Positions 26,336-33,439 of a stretch of 64,000 bases of DNA are shown in pieces. Source of the stretch: Gammaproteobacteria bacterium. GTDB lineage: Bacteria > Pseudomonadota > Gammaproteobacteria > Ga0077536. Location: the NCBI GenBank assembly GCA_024235015.1, contig JACKNG010000004.1:62001-126000 (forward strand). The letters run 5' to 3'. Each line of letters opens with the position of its first letter. Position 1 is the stretch's first letter. Made by a program: the position numbers and the translations under genes. The notes below the pieces were generated by a model that saw only the letters and a list, made by a program, of their open reading frames with translations, was not told where the DNA came from and did not search any database.

Positions 26336-27017
26336 GTCCCCCGGCCGCTCGCGGCCCGTCGTCAGCAACCAGAGCGGCCCCCATCCCGGCCTCGCGGCAC
26401 GCATCGCGCGCTGCCGCGCCCATGTCCATCGCCGCCCCCTGCCGGCGCACGCCCGGGCACCGCTGGCCATCCTCGACGCGGCCATCGCCGCGCACGCCGG
26501 ACCGGTCGTACTCGACAGCGGCTGCGGCACCGGCGAGAGCAGCCTGGCGCTGGCCGCGCAGCACCCCGCGGCGCTCGTCATCGGCATCGACAAGAGCGCC
26601 GCGCGCCTCGCCCGGGCGGCGCGCCTGCCGCCGCACCCGCGGGTCCGCTTCGTGCGCACCCGCCTGGAAGATGCCTGGCGCCATGCCCGCGCCGAGGCCT
26701 GGCCGGTCGCCGCCCACTACCTGCTCTATCCCAACCCGTGGCCGAAGCAGCACCAGCTCGCCCGCCGCTGGCATGCCCAGGCGGCCTTCGCCGATCTCAT
26801 CGCGCTCGGCGGGCGGCTCGAGATGCGCACCAACTGGGCCGTCTACGCGGCGGAATTCGCGCTCGCGCTCGGTTACTGGGGCGGGCCGGAAGCGACCGTC
26901 GAGACACTGCCGCCGGGCGCGCCGCTCAGCGCCTTCGAACGCAAGTACCGGGCAAGCGGGCATGCGCTGTACCGGGTAGCCGCGGTGATACCGCGCTCAT
27001 TCGCCGAATTCGGCTAA
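26307..27017 (+). CDS. TrmB-like SAM-dependent methyltransferase
   Basis: About 236 residues if the ATG at 26307 is used; GTG at 26316 is also possible. Either start lies inside the end of pyrK. SAM-binding motif I is VLDSGCGTGESSLAL, followed by GIDKS. The block YPNPWPK, TNWAVYAAEF and AFERKYRASG near the C-terminus are the conserved TrmB elements of tRNA (guanine-46-N7) methyltransferase, and SNQSGPHPGL near the N-terminus is family-like too. It is diverged from standard TrmB, so substrate assignment is tentative. The 3' end overlaps the convergent glutaredoxin gene by 21 bases. Confidence 0.75.
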   Translation: MPPVSSSTPESPGRSRPVVSNQSGPHPGLAARIARCRAHVHRRPLPAHARAPLAILDAAIAAHAGPVVLDSGCGTGESSLALAAQHPAALVIGIDKSAARLARAARLPPHPRVRFVRTRLEDAWRHARAEAWPVAAHYLLYPNPWPKQHQLARRWHAQAAFADLIALGGRLEMRTNWAVYAAEFALALGYWGGPEATVETLPPGAPLSAFERKYRASGHALYRVAAVIPRSFAEFG

Positions 27018-27413
27018 CCCGTGCGCGATCAGCGTCTGCTCGATCTCGGTACGGTTGAAGCCGAACAGGGTATCCGAGCGGATTTCGAACACCGGCACCA
27101 CGCGGTGCGGCAGGGCGGCGAAACGGCGCTGGCCCTCGCGCGTGGTCTCGACGTCGTACTCGCAGTGGGCGATGCCTTCGGCCTGCAGCCAACGGCGCGC
27201 GGCGCGGCAGTAGCCGCACCACGAGGCGCTCAGCATGATGACGGTATCGGCGTCGGGGGCGACGTCCTCGCCGCAGGCGAGCGGGGCCGGGCCGCGCGAA
27301 CCCAGCCACGGCCGCGCGGCCAGCGCGGCGAGCAGGGCGAGCGCGACCAGCCACGGCCAGGGCGCGCGGCGGCGCGGCGGGGCAGCCGGCTCGGGCGGCT
27401 CACTCGATGCCAT
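26997..27413 (-). CDS. membrane-anchored glutaredoxin-family protein
   Basis: A protein of 138 residues starting at 27413. Residues 1-18 are Pro/Arg-rich; 19-34 are one hydrophobic helix (membrane anchor or uncleaved signal). A Grx/thioredoxin-fold domain follows with the active site C66-G-Y-C69 (SASWCGYCRAARRWL) and the cis-Pro segment HRVVPVFEI. It probably reduces disulfides or mixed glutathione disulfides, and the anchor suggests action at or outside the inner membrane. It is the last gene of a minus-strand chain and overlaps the alkyltransferase-like gene by 14 bases. Confidence 0.85.
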   Translation of the reverse strand: MASSEPPEPAAPPRRRAPWPWLVALALLAALAARPWLGSRGPAPLACGEDVAPDADTVIMLSASWCGYCRAARRWLQAEGIAHCEYDVETTREGQRRFAALPHRVVPVFEIRSDTLFGFNRTEIEQTLIAHGLAEFGE

Positions 27414-27732
27414 AGTTCCACTCGTAGCGTGCGAGATCGATGCGCCCGCCGGCGTCGTAGGCCACGCCTTCGGCGGCGAGGCGGTCGTACTGCTCGTCCT
27501 CGCGTCCGCCGATCCCGCGCGGGCTGACCGTGCCACGGACGTTGACCACGCGGTGCCAGGGCACGCCGCTGTCGGGCGCGAGCGCGGCCAGCGCGTAACC
27601 GACCTGGCGCGCACCGCTCGGCCCCTCGAGTCCGGCCAGCGCGGCGACCTGGCGATAGGTCGCCACGCGACCGCGCGGGATGGCCTGGACGACGTCCCAC
27701 ACCCGCTGGTTGCGCCCGCGGCCGGCGCTCAT
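27400..27732 (-). CDS. atl: alkyltransferase-like protein (ATL)
   Basis: A protein of 110 residues corresponding to the DNA-binding domain of O6-alkylguanine-DNA alkyltransferases. The active-site motif PCHRV is replaced by PWHRV (W59), as in ATL proteins, which bind alkylated guanine and flag it for nucleotide excision repair instead of removing the alkyl group. The recognition helix (TYRQVAALAG, ARQVGYALAAL) is intact. Its start overlaps the stop of the upstream hydrolase gene by 4 bases. Confidence 0.93.
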   Translation of the reverse strand: MSAGRGRNQRVWDVVQAIPRGRVATYRQVAALAGLEGPSGARQVGYALAALAPDSGVPWHRVVNVRGTVSPRGIGGREDEQYDRLAAEGVAYDAGGRIDLARYEWNYGIE

Positions 27733-28526
27733 GCCAGCCCGGCGAGGAACTCGAGGAGCGCGGCGTTGAACGCCGCCGCCTGCTCGATGTTGGCGAGGTG
27801 GGCGGCATCTGGCAGCACCACCAGGCGGCTGCCGGCGATGCGCGCGTGGATCAGTTCGGCGGCAGCCACCGGCGTGCTCGGGTCCTCGGCGCCGACCACG
27901 ACCAGGGTCGGCAGGGTGATGGCGGCGATGTCTGCGCGCTGATCCATGTCGCGGATCGCGGCCGAGCAGGCGCAGAAGCCGGCCGGGCTGGTGGCGAGGA
28001 TGGCGGCGCGCACGGCGGCGATCGCGGCCGCATGCGTGGTGCCGGCCCGCGCCGCGGCGGTGAACCAGCGTCCCAGCGTGGCCTCGACGACGGCGGCCAT
28101 GCCGCCGGCCTCGACGGCCGCGATGCGATCGTTCCACAGCGCTGGCGGCCCCATGTGCGCGGCGGTGTCGGCGAGCACCAGTGAACGCAGGCGCCCTGGA
28201 TGGCGGCGCGCAGTCATCTGCCCGATCATGCCGCCGAGCGACAGGCCACAGTAATCGACGGCGTCCCAGCCGAGGTGGTCGAGCAGCGCGGCGACGTCGT
28301 CGGCGAGCTGTTCGATCGACAGCGGTCCCGGCGGCGGCGCGCTCCGGCCGTGGCCGCGGTTGTCGTAGCGCAGCACGCGGAAACCGGCCGCGTGCAGGGC
28401 GTCGACCTGGGCATCCCACATGTGCAGATCCGAGGCCAGCGAATTCGACAGCAGCAGCGCGCGGCCGTCGTCCGGACCGGACACCTCGTAGTGCAGCGCG
28501 AGCCCGTTGATCAGTGCGTTCGGCAT
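27729..28526 (-). CDS. alpha/beta hydrolase, PcaD-like
   Basis: A protein of 265 residues with the start MPNALINGLALHYEV. Nucleophile S96 lies in YCGLSLGGMIG. The oxyanion region is LLLSNSLASDLHMWD, the acid is in GAEDPSTP and the His in PDAAHLANIEQ. These match the 3-oxoadipate enol-lactonase (PcaD) subgroup. No beta-ketoadipate pathway genes lie nearby, so the substrate is open and it may be a general esterase or lactonase. Coupled to the downstream ATL gene by an ATGA overlap. Confidence 0.85.
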   Translation of the reverse strand: MPNALINGLALHYEVSGPDDGRALLLSNSLASDLHMWDAQVDALHAAGFRVLRYDNRGHGRSAPPPGPLSIEQLADDVAALLDHLGWDAVDYCGLSLGGMIGQMTARRHPGRLRSLVLADTAAHMGPPALWNDRIAAVEAGGMAAVVEATLGRWFTAAARAGTTHAAAIAAVRAAILATSPAGFCACSAAIRDMDQRADIAAITLPTLVVVGAEDPSTPVAAAELIHARIAGSRLVVLPDAAHLANIEQAAAFNAALLEFLAGLA

Positions 28527-28536
28527 GCACCCGCAC

Positions 28537-28923
28537 TCAGCACTTGTCGACGGCCACGGCGCGCGGCGCGTCACCCGTCTCGATCCGCCAGCCCCGATCG
28601 GGGCGATCGGTGGCGCGCAGGCACAGCAAGGCTGCGCGGGCATCGGTCCAGCGCACGGCGAGGTTGGTGCGGGTGAAGGGCACGCCGTCGTTGGCGAGCG
28701 TGGTGTCGAGGAGCCGGGTGGCCCGCGCCGGATCGTCCCCGGCGTAGAGGTAGGCGCGCACGTGGAAGGGCCCCTGCGGCATGCGCGACTCGGCCACGGT
28801 CAGGCGCAGGGTCCAGGCGCCGTCCGGCGACGGCGTGTCGCTGAACACCACTTCCTCGCGCGTGCCGCAGGCGGTCAGCGTGCACAGCAGACCGGCGAGG
28901 ATGACGGCCACCCGCGCGGTCAT
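28537..28923 (-). CDS. putative lipoprotein
   Basis: A protein of 128 residues with a type II signal: hydrophobic residues 5-16, then LTAC with lipidated C19. The mature part is compact and beta-rich-looking (GAWTLRLTVAESRMPQGPFHV). It has two more Cys residues near the C-terminus (LLCLRA and the terminal DKC). I do not recognise the family. It starts inside the end of the upstream small lipoprotein gene (4-base overlap), so the two are likely made together in the envelope. Confidence 0.7.
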   Translation of the reverse strand: MTARVAVILAGLLCTLTACGTREEVVFSDTPSPDGAWTLRLTVAESRMPQGPFHVRAYLYAGDDPARATRLLDTTLANDGVPFTRTNLAVRWTDARAALLCLRATDRPDRGWRIETGDAPRAVAVDKC

Positions 28924-29153
28924 GGCTTCGCCCCGGCCGTGGCGCGCGCGTCGCGGTAGTCCTCGTAGCGCGTACGCCCCGCGCCGGCGGGGTTCAGGCA
29001 GTCGGCATCGCGCCCGGTGCGGTCGATGCGGCCGTTGTTGTGCTCGGTACAGGCGTACTGGTCACCAAGGCCGTATAGGAAACGGTTCCAGCCGTCGGTC
29101 GAGCAGGCGCTGACGAGCACGGCGAGCGCGATCCAGGCGAGGTGTCGGTGCAT
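28920..29153 (-). CDS. small putative lipoprotein
   Basis: A protein of 77 residues with a short signal (residues 1-16) ending in VSAC; C17 would be lipidated. The mature part is about 60 residues, with two Cys (YACTEH, ADCLNP) that could form a disulfide, and a DYRDAR-type basic end. No family was recognised. Its stop overlaps the next lipoprotein start by 4 bases, which supports the choice of frame. Confidence 0.65.
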   Translation of the reverse strand: MHRHLAWIALAVLVSACSTDGWNRFLYGLGDQYACTEHNNGRIDRTGRDADCLNPAGAGRTRYEDYRDARATAGAKP

Positions 29154-29169
29154 GCGCACGGTGCCCGTT

Positions 29170-29598
29170 TCAATGGCCGGCATCGGGCGGGAAGCCGGCG
29201 TACTGCGGCAGGTCGTCGCTGATGTCGTACCACGGCGCCTTGTCGGCGACGAAGATGTGGAAAGCCGGGCGCACGCCGGGATCACCGTCGAGTGCGCCGG
29301 CGGCAACCCAGACGTAGTCCGGCTGGGCGTGCGCACGGTAGAAGAGCTTGGCGCCGCAGTGGCGGCAGAACTCGCGGGTTGCCCCGGCCGAGGAAGCATA
29401 GGCCGCCACGGCCTCGGCGCCGCGCGTCACCTCGAGCGCGGCGGCCGGCAACTGGCAATAGGTCGAAAACGCGGTGCCGTGGCCGTGCCGGCACATCGAG
29501 CAATGGCAGTGACCCATCGAGAGTACCGGCGCGGTGAGGGTGAAAGCGACCGCGCCGCACAGGCAGCTGCCGTTCAGCGGCTCAGCGCAGGCGCTCAT
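29170..29598 (-). CDS. GFA (glutathione-dependent formaldehyde-activating-like) zinc protein
   Basis: A protein of 142 residues of the GFA/CENP-V fold. Zinc ligands: SCLCGAV (C12, C14), HCHCSMCR (C31, C33, C36) and EFCRHCGAKLF. GFA in Paracoccus binds the S-hydroxymethylglutathione adduct, though its catalytic role is disputed; most family members are of unknown function. The start at 29598 lies inside the end of the upstream gene (17-base overlap). Confidence 0.9.
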   Translation of the reverse strand: MSACAEPLNGSCLCGAVAFTLTAPVLSMGHCHCSMCRHGHGTAFSTYCQLPAAALEVTRGAEAVAAYASSAGATREFCRHCGAKLFYRAHAQPDYVWVAAGALDGDPGVRPAFHIFVADKAPWYDISDDLPQYAGFPPDAGH

Positions 29599-29959
29599 GG
29601 TCGGCATCGAACAGCGCCTGCCAGGCGGCGAAGCGCGCGGCATCGGACGGGAACTTCGGATGGTCGAAACGCGCCAGCAGGATGTGATCATCACCTGCGC
29701 GGTAGGCCGCGGCGGCAACGAACTCGAGGCCGTCCTTGTAGGCCTGGCGCTGCTCGTCGGGCACGGATTTCTCCGGTTCGCTCGACCACAGGCCGGCGGC
29801 GCGCAGTGCGGCGAGCGCGGCGGCGGGCGCCGGCGCGCCGCGCGGCGTGCACAGGTACAGGCTGCCGTTCGCCTTGTCGGCGGGATCGAAACGCAGGTCG
29901 TAGTGGTCGACGATGCTGTGGGCGTCGAGGGTGGCGGGGATGGCGGCGGGCGGACTCAT
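29582..29959 (-). CDS. conserved hypothetical protein
   Basis: A protein of 125 residues. It contains HYDLRFDPADKANGSLYLCTP, a central Ala-rich helix, SVPDEQRQAYKDGLEFVAAAAYR and FDHPKFPSDAARFAAWQALFD. There is no signal peptide, membrane helix or obvious catalytic motif. Probably cytoplasmic. The regular, low-Arg composition and the overlap with the GFA gene support it being real. I do not recognise a function. Confidence 0.65.
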   Translation of the reverse strand: MSPPAAIPATLDAHSIVDHYDLRFDPADKANGSLYLCTPRGAPAPAAALAALRAAGLWSSEPEKSVPDEQRQAYKDGLEFVAAAAYRAGDDHILLARFDHPKFPSDAARFAAWQALFDADHERLR

Positions 29960-30028
29960 GCGATGGACCTCGATGGTGCGGAGCAGGCGACGCTAGCGCA
30001 GGACCAGGCCGCGATCAACGCGGTCGCT

Positions 30029-30322
30029 TCACGCCTTGAGCTCGATCTCGACGAAGGCGAGGTCGAAGGCGTTGGCGTTGATCACGTTGTGCTCGGTACC
30101 CGCGGTTCGCGTGTAGGACTGGCCGAGCTTGAGCTCGGCGGTGCGTTCTCCCTCCGGCGTCTCCAGCATCAGCGTGCCGGTGGTCAGCGGCACCACCACG
30201 TAGTCGTACTCGTGACGATGCCAGCCGGTCTCGGCGCCCGGCGCGAAGCGCCATTCGGTGACGACCACGCGGTCGTTGTCGAGCTGGCGTACGGGCTCGG
30301 CACTGGGGCGATCGGTATTCAT
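30029..30322 (-). CDS. small cupin-domain protein
   Basis: A protein of 97 residues forming a single cupin barrel. Motif 1 is GWHRHEYDYVVVPLTTGTL, with H35 and H37; motif 2 supplies H78 in GTEHNVIN. These could bind one metal. Small cupins of this sort occur as dioxygenase-like or ligand-binding proteins; no substrate can be assigned. It stands alone, separated from both neighbours by about 70 bases. Confidence 0.85.
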   Translation of the reverse strand: MNTDRPSAEPVRQLDNDRVVVTEWRFAPGAETGWHRHEYDYVVVPLTTGTLMLETPEGERTAELKLGQSYTRTAGTEHNVINANAFDLAFVEIELKA

Positions 30323-30394
30323 GCGTTCCTCCGGTGTGGATTGCGGCGGCCAGGCGATTATCGCGTCTGCGCCGCCATGCCGCGAGTCGGCGCC

Positions 30395-30889
30395 TCAGCC
30401 GAGCCCGGGCGGCGTGGTGAGCCAGGCGGTGTAGTCGGCCGCGCGCGCGGCGGCGAAGACGTCGAAGACCAGCAGCAGCGCGGCCTCGAGTACGAGGCCG
30501 AGACCGATCCCGGTCAGCGCGGCACGGCCGCCGAGCAGGACGAGGCCGGCGCCGAGTGCGAGCAATGCGAGCTCGACGACTTTCACGATGCGGAAATTGC
30601 GCTCGACCGTCGCCATGCGCGTGCGTTCGGCGGCGAGGGTGACGGCAGGCGTCCTGTCCAACCCCTCGACCAGCGCCGCGGCCTGGCCCGGCGTGCGCCA
30701 CGCCAGGCCGCAGCCGATACCGAGTTCGAGCAGGGCGAACAGCAGCAGGGGCCAGGCCATGGCCTGGTAGACGTGACGGGCATGCCACAGCCATCCGGCG
30801 AAGGCGAGGCCGCCGGCACCCATGAGCACGAGCAACCAGGCGCCACCGCGCTCGGCGGAAAAGTAGCTCAGCAGCTCGTTCGATGGCAT
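30395..30889 (-). CDS. four-helix membrane protein of unknown function
   Basis: A protein of 164 residues with four hydrophobic segments at about 17-35, 42-63, 101-119 and 124-148. Helices 2 and 3 are joined by a soluble loop rich in charged residues (EGLDRTPAVTLAAERTRM). The start is supported by GAGG about 11 bases upstream. It begins 13 bases after the upstream lipoprotein gene, the last of a coupled chain. No family was recognised with confidence. Confidence 0.75.
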   Translation of the reverse strand: MPSNELLSYFSAERGGAWLLVLMGAGGLAFAGWLWHARHVYQAMAWPLLLFALLELGIGCGLAWRTPGQAAALVEGLDRTPAVTLAAERTRMATVERNFRIVKVVELALLALGAGLVLLGGRAALTGIGLGLVLEAALLLVFDVFAAARAADYTAWLTTPPGLG

Positions 30890-30902
30890 GACGGGACCTC
30901 GC

Positions 30903-31433
30903 TCAGGGCGCCGGGCGATTGAACTCGATGCGCGTGCGGTAGCCGGCCGCAGCCCAGTCCGGTGGCGGCACGGTGAGGGCGATGTTGGGGTACTTGTAGT
31001 AGTCGCGATCCCACAGGAAATCGTCGATGGCGGTGTCCATGAACAGCACCCCGCGGCGGCCCTCGTAGCGCTCGTAGCCGTCCAGCTGCGCCGCGTACCA
31101 GGCCGCGACCTCGGCCGGCGAGGCGCGCGAAAGCAGGGTCACGCCACCGAGGTCGGCCCAGCCGTCGCGCGCGACGCAAGCCGGCTTAACCCGGCCCCAG
31201 GCGACGCCGGCGAGAACCGCCCCCGGGTAGACCGGCCAGGCGACTTCCTTGGCCTGCGGCACGCAACGCGAACGCACGAGGTGCTCGAGGCGCAGTTGCA
31301 TCAGCTCCGGCAGGCCTTCGGGCGAGGCCCAGGGCGCGACCGGCCGGGCCGGGCAGGCCGTGGCGACGAGCACGCCCGCGAGGAGCGCGGCGCCGCGCCG
31401 GCAGGCGGCAGCGAAGCGACCGGCGCGCGGCAC
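30903..31433 (-). CDS. putative lipoprotein starting with GTG
   Basis: A protein of 176 residues. The GTG at 31433 overlaps the TAG of the upstream gene by one base (TAGTG), and it opens a type II signal (basic start, GAALLAGVLVATAC) with the lipidated Cys near residue 25. The mature part includes YPGAVLAGVAWGRVKP, ASPAEVAAWYAAQLDGY and MDTAIDDFLWDRDYYKYPN. I do not recognise the family. The VAAWYAAQL segment recalls small periplasmic domains found in many proteobacterial lipoproteins. Function unknown. Confidence 0.7.
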   Translation of the reverse strand: MPRAGRFAAACRRGAALLAGVLVATACPARPVAPWASPEGLPELMQLRLEHLVRSRCVPQAKEVAWPVYPGAVLAGVAWGRVKPACVARDGWADLGGVTLLSRASPAEVAAWYAAQLDGYERYEGRRGVLFMDTAIDDFLWDRDYYKYPNIALTVPPPDWAAAGYRTRIEFNRPAP

Positions 31434-31825
31434 TAGGGCACGTCCGCGCTGCCGGCCTGCAAGCCGGCGTACAGGGTCTCGCAGGATGCGCGGCGCCCCT
31501 CGCACAGGAACCAGGTGACCAGGGTCGGCACGCCGTCGCGGCTGACGACGTCGCGACGCACCAGCGCCGGGTAGGCGGGATGCGCGCGCGGCGCGAACGA
31601 CCAGCGGGTGTGGGCCGGGCCGCCGGCGTCGACCACCGTCCAGCCACGCACGGCCTCGACGCGCGCACCGGCCCGGTCGAGCAGGGCGCTGCGCGCGCTG
31701 CTCACGCTGGCATAACCGATGCCGGCAGCCGCCCCGGTCGCCGGCAGGGTGAACACGGCGGCGAGCAGCCACAGCGCGCGGCCGGCACCGCGCCGGGGCG
31801 ACGTGACGACCTCAGTGCAGGGCAT
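31433..31825 (-). CDS. putative exported protein
   Basis: A protein of 130 residues. A basic start (MPCTEVVTSPRRGAG) is followed by a hydrophobic stretch ALWLLAAVFTLPATGAAA, a probable signal peptide. The mature part has SARSALLDRAGARVEAVRGW, WSFAPRAHPAYPALVRRDVV and two Cys (FLCEGRRASCETLY) likely to pair in the periplasm. The start overlaps the end of the upstream gene by 14 bases, and the stop overlaps the next GTG. Unknown family. Confidence 0.65.
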   Translation of the reverse strand: MPCTEVVTSPRRGAGRALWLLAAVFTLPATGAAAGIGYASVSSARSALLDRAGARVEAVRGWTVVDAGGPAHTRWSFAPRAHPAYPALVRRDVVSRDGVPTLVTWFLCEGRRASCETLYAGLQAGSADVP

Positions 31826-32066
31826 GCAGGTTGGGGCCGATGAAAGCCTCGATGCCTTCTTCCTCGATCGCGCGCAGCCCGGTTTCGAGGGCGTCCTGGG
31901 CATCGGGAAAGCTGCCGTTCCACACCGTGGCGTTGTCGAAGTCGTCGATGATCTCGAGCAGCCAGCCGCCTTCGCCGTCATCGACGATCTCGATGCACAC
32001 CGACAGCGCGCCATGGGTCACGCGCTGGCTGAGCACCGACAATCTGGAGTCCTGTTCGTCGTACAT
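31812..32066 (-). CDS. small acidic conserved hypothetical protein
   Basis: A protein of 84 residues, strongly acidic. It contains SVCIEIVDDGEGGWLLEIID, FDNATVWNGSFPDAQDALE and GLRAIEEEGIEAFIG. The pattern of strands followed by a C-terminal helix suggests a small cytoplasmic domain. The start at 32066 is preferred to one at 32120, which would add a basic tail. First gene of the coupled four-gene chain down to 30395. Confidence 0.75.
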   Translation of the reverse strand: MYDEQDSRLSVLSQRVTHGALSVCIEIVDDGEGGWLLEIIDDFDNATVWNGSFPDAQDALETGLRAIEEEGIEAFIGPNLHALH

Positions 32067-32244
32067 GGACACGAGCGTCCCGGGTTGGTTGCCGATCGCG
32101 CCGCGCGCGCGGCGGCGCACCTAGTGTACCTGCGCCGGCCACGCAGCCGCCAAGCCGCCACCCGAGGCGCGCTTGGCACGGCATGGCCCGCTGCTCGTTT
32201 GGCCATGCCGACGCGGCCGGGTTCCATGGCCCGCCGGCGTACGC

Positions 32245-33354
32245 TCAGCGTGGCAGCTCGGCCCAGAACACCCCGCGCAGATCGCCAACCGCGTAACCGG
32301 TGGCGCGGTCGGCCGGGTAGCGGGTGCGCACTGCCTCGGCCACGGCCTTGCCCAGCGCCACGCCGTGGCAGGCCAGGCACATCGGCTTGACCAGGATGGG
32401 CTCGACGTAGCCCCAATGCGCGTCGTCGATCGCCACCACCAGCGGCTGCGGCTCGGCGCTGCCATCGAGGTAGGCGGCGAGCAGCGGCGCAGCCCAGGGC
32501 GGCGCGACATTGTCCGGGTTGCGCAGGCGATTGCTGGCGCGCCCGACCCGGATGCCCGGCGCGGCAACCGCCGCGGGGATGGCGGGCGCCTCCAGGCGGC
32601 AACGTTCGACCGCCGCCGGTGCGCCCGCGGCCAGGGCTGCGCCCAGGGTTGCCATGAGGCGCTGCTTGAACGGCGCCAGCGCGGCGGCACCGGCGGCGCG
32701 CGCGGCCGCTTCCGGGCCCTCCGCCGCGGCGCCGTCCAGGCCTGCACCGCCATGCCGGCCGTGGCCGCAGCCCGGCCCGCCGCCGTGGGCGTGGCGGCCA
32801 GCGCCCTGGCCATCCGGCGCGGCGCTGCCGTCACCCTGTCCGGCACAGTCGTGGCCACCGCCATCACCCCGACCCTGGCCGCGACCGCCATCGGCGCCGC
32901 CGCAGAGCGGGCCGCCGGCACCACCGGGGCCAGCATGGTTGTCGGCCTGCCCGCAAGCCGTGCCGCCGCCCGGGCCCGGCGGGGGCAATTCCGCTTCGTA
33001 GAGGTAATCCGCGACGAGGCGACGCTCGGCCGCACCGAGCGCCTGCGCGGGCATCAGCCCGAAACGCTCGACGGCGTGGTGCATCAGCGCGCGCCCGGCG
33101 TCGGGCGCCGCGATCCAGGCCGCGACCGCCTCGACGAAGGCCTCGCGCTGCGGGTAGGCGCGCCGGTAACGGCGTTGCACGGCATGGGCGGGCGGTGCGA
33201 CACGGGGCGCGGTCGCGGCGAGGTGACAGCTCCCGCAGCGGGCCTGGTAGAGCGCGGCAGCGTCGTGCTCGGCGGTGAACGCAGGGTCGGCCTTGGCGGC
33301 GGCCAGGGCAAGCACGAGCGCCGGCAGTCCCCACGTCGGGCGAAAGGTCGGCAT
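32245..33354 (-). CDS. c-type cytochrome fused to a DUF3365 heme domain through a Gly/His/Cys-rich linker
   Basis: A protein of 369 residues with a signal peptide (1-22). Domain 1 (about 28-122) is a cytochrome c with heme motif C40-G-S-C43-H44 and a likely Met ligand in FGLMPAQ. Domain 2 (about 222-369) is DUF3365-like, with heme motif C326-L-A-C329-H330 (KPMCLACHG) and the family blocks AHWGYVEPILVKP and GYAVGDLRGVFWAEL. Between them (about 124-212) lies a low-complexity linker rich in Gly and Asp with at least 4 Cys and 6 His. Likely periplasmic electron transfer or redox sensing. The linker could bind metal. Confidence 0.85.
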   Translation of the reverse strand: MPTFRPTWGLPALVLALAAAKADPAFTAEHDAAALYQARCGSCHLAATAPRVAPPAHAVQRRYRRAYPQREAFVEAVAAWIAAPDAGRALMHHAVERFGLMPAQALGAAERRLVADYLYEAELPPPGPGGGTACGQADNHAGPGGAGGPLCGGADGGRGQGRGDGGGHDCAGQGDGSAAPDGQGAGRHAHGGGPGCGHGRHGGAGLDGAAAEGPEAAARAAGAAALAPFKQRLMATLGAALAAGAPAAVERCRLEAPAIPAAVAAPGIRVGRASNRLRNPDNVAPPWAAPLLAAYLDGSAEPQPLVVAIDDAHWGYVEPILVKPMCLACHGVALGKAVAEAVRTRYPADRATGYAVGDLRGVFWAELPR

Positions 33355-33439
33355 GGCCAGGTCTCCGATGTTGATCGAAGCCAGCTTAGATGGTTCCCCG
33401 GGCCGGGGCGGCGACCCGGATCAAGCGGCGGCCGCAGCC

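Noticed and set aside
27400..27732. Active O6-methylguanine-DNA methyltransferase
   Set aside because: The acceptor Cys is replaced by Trp (PWHRV), so it cannot take up the alkyl group.
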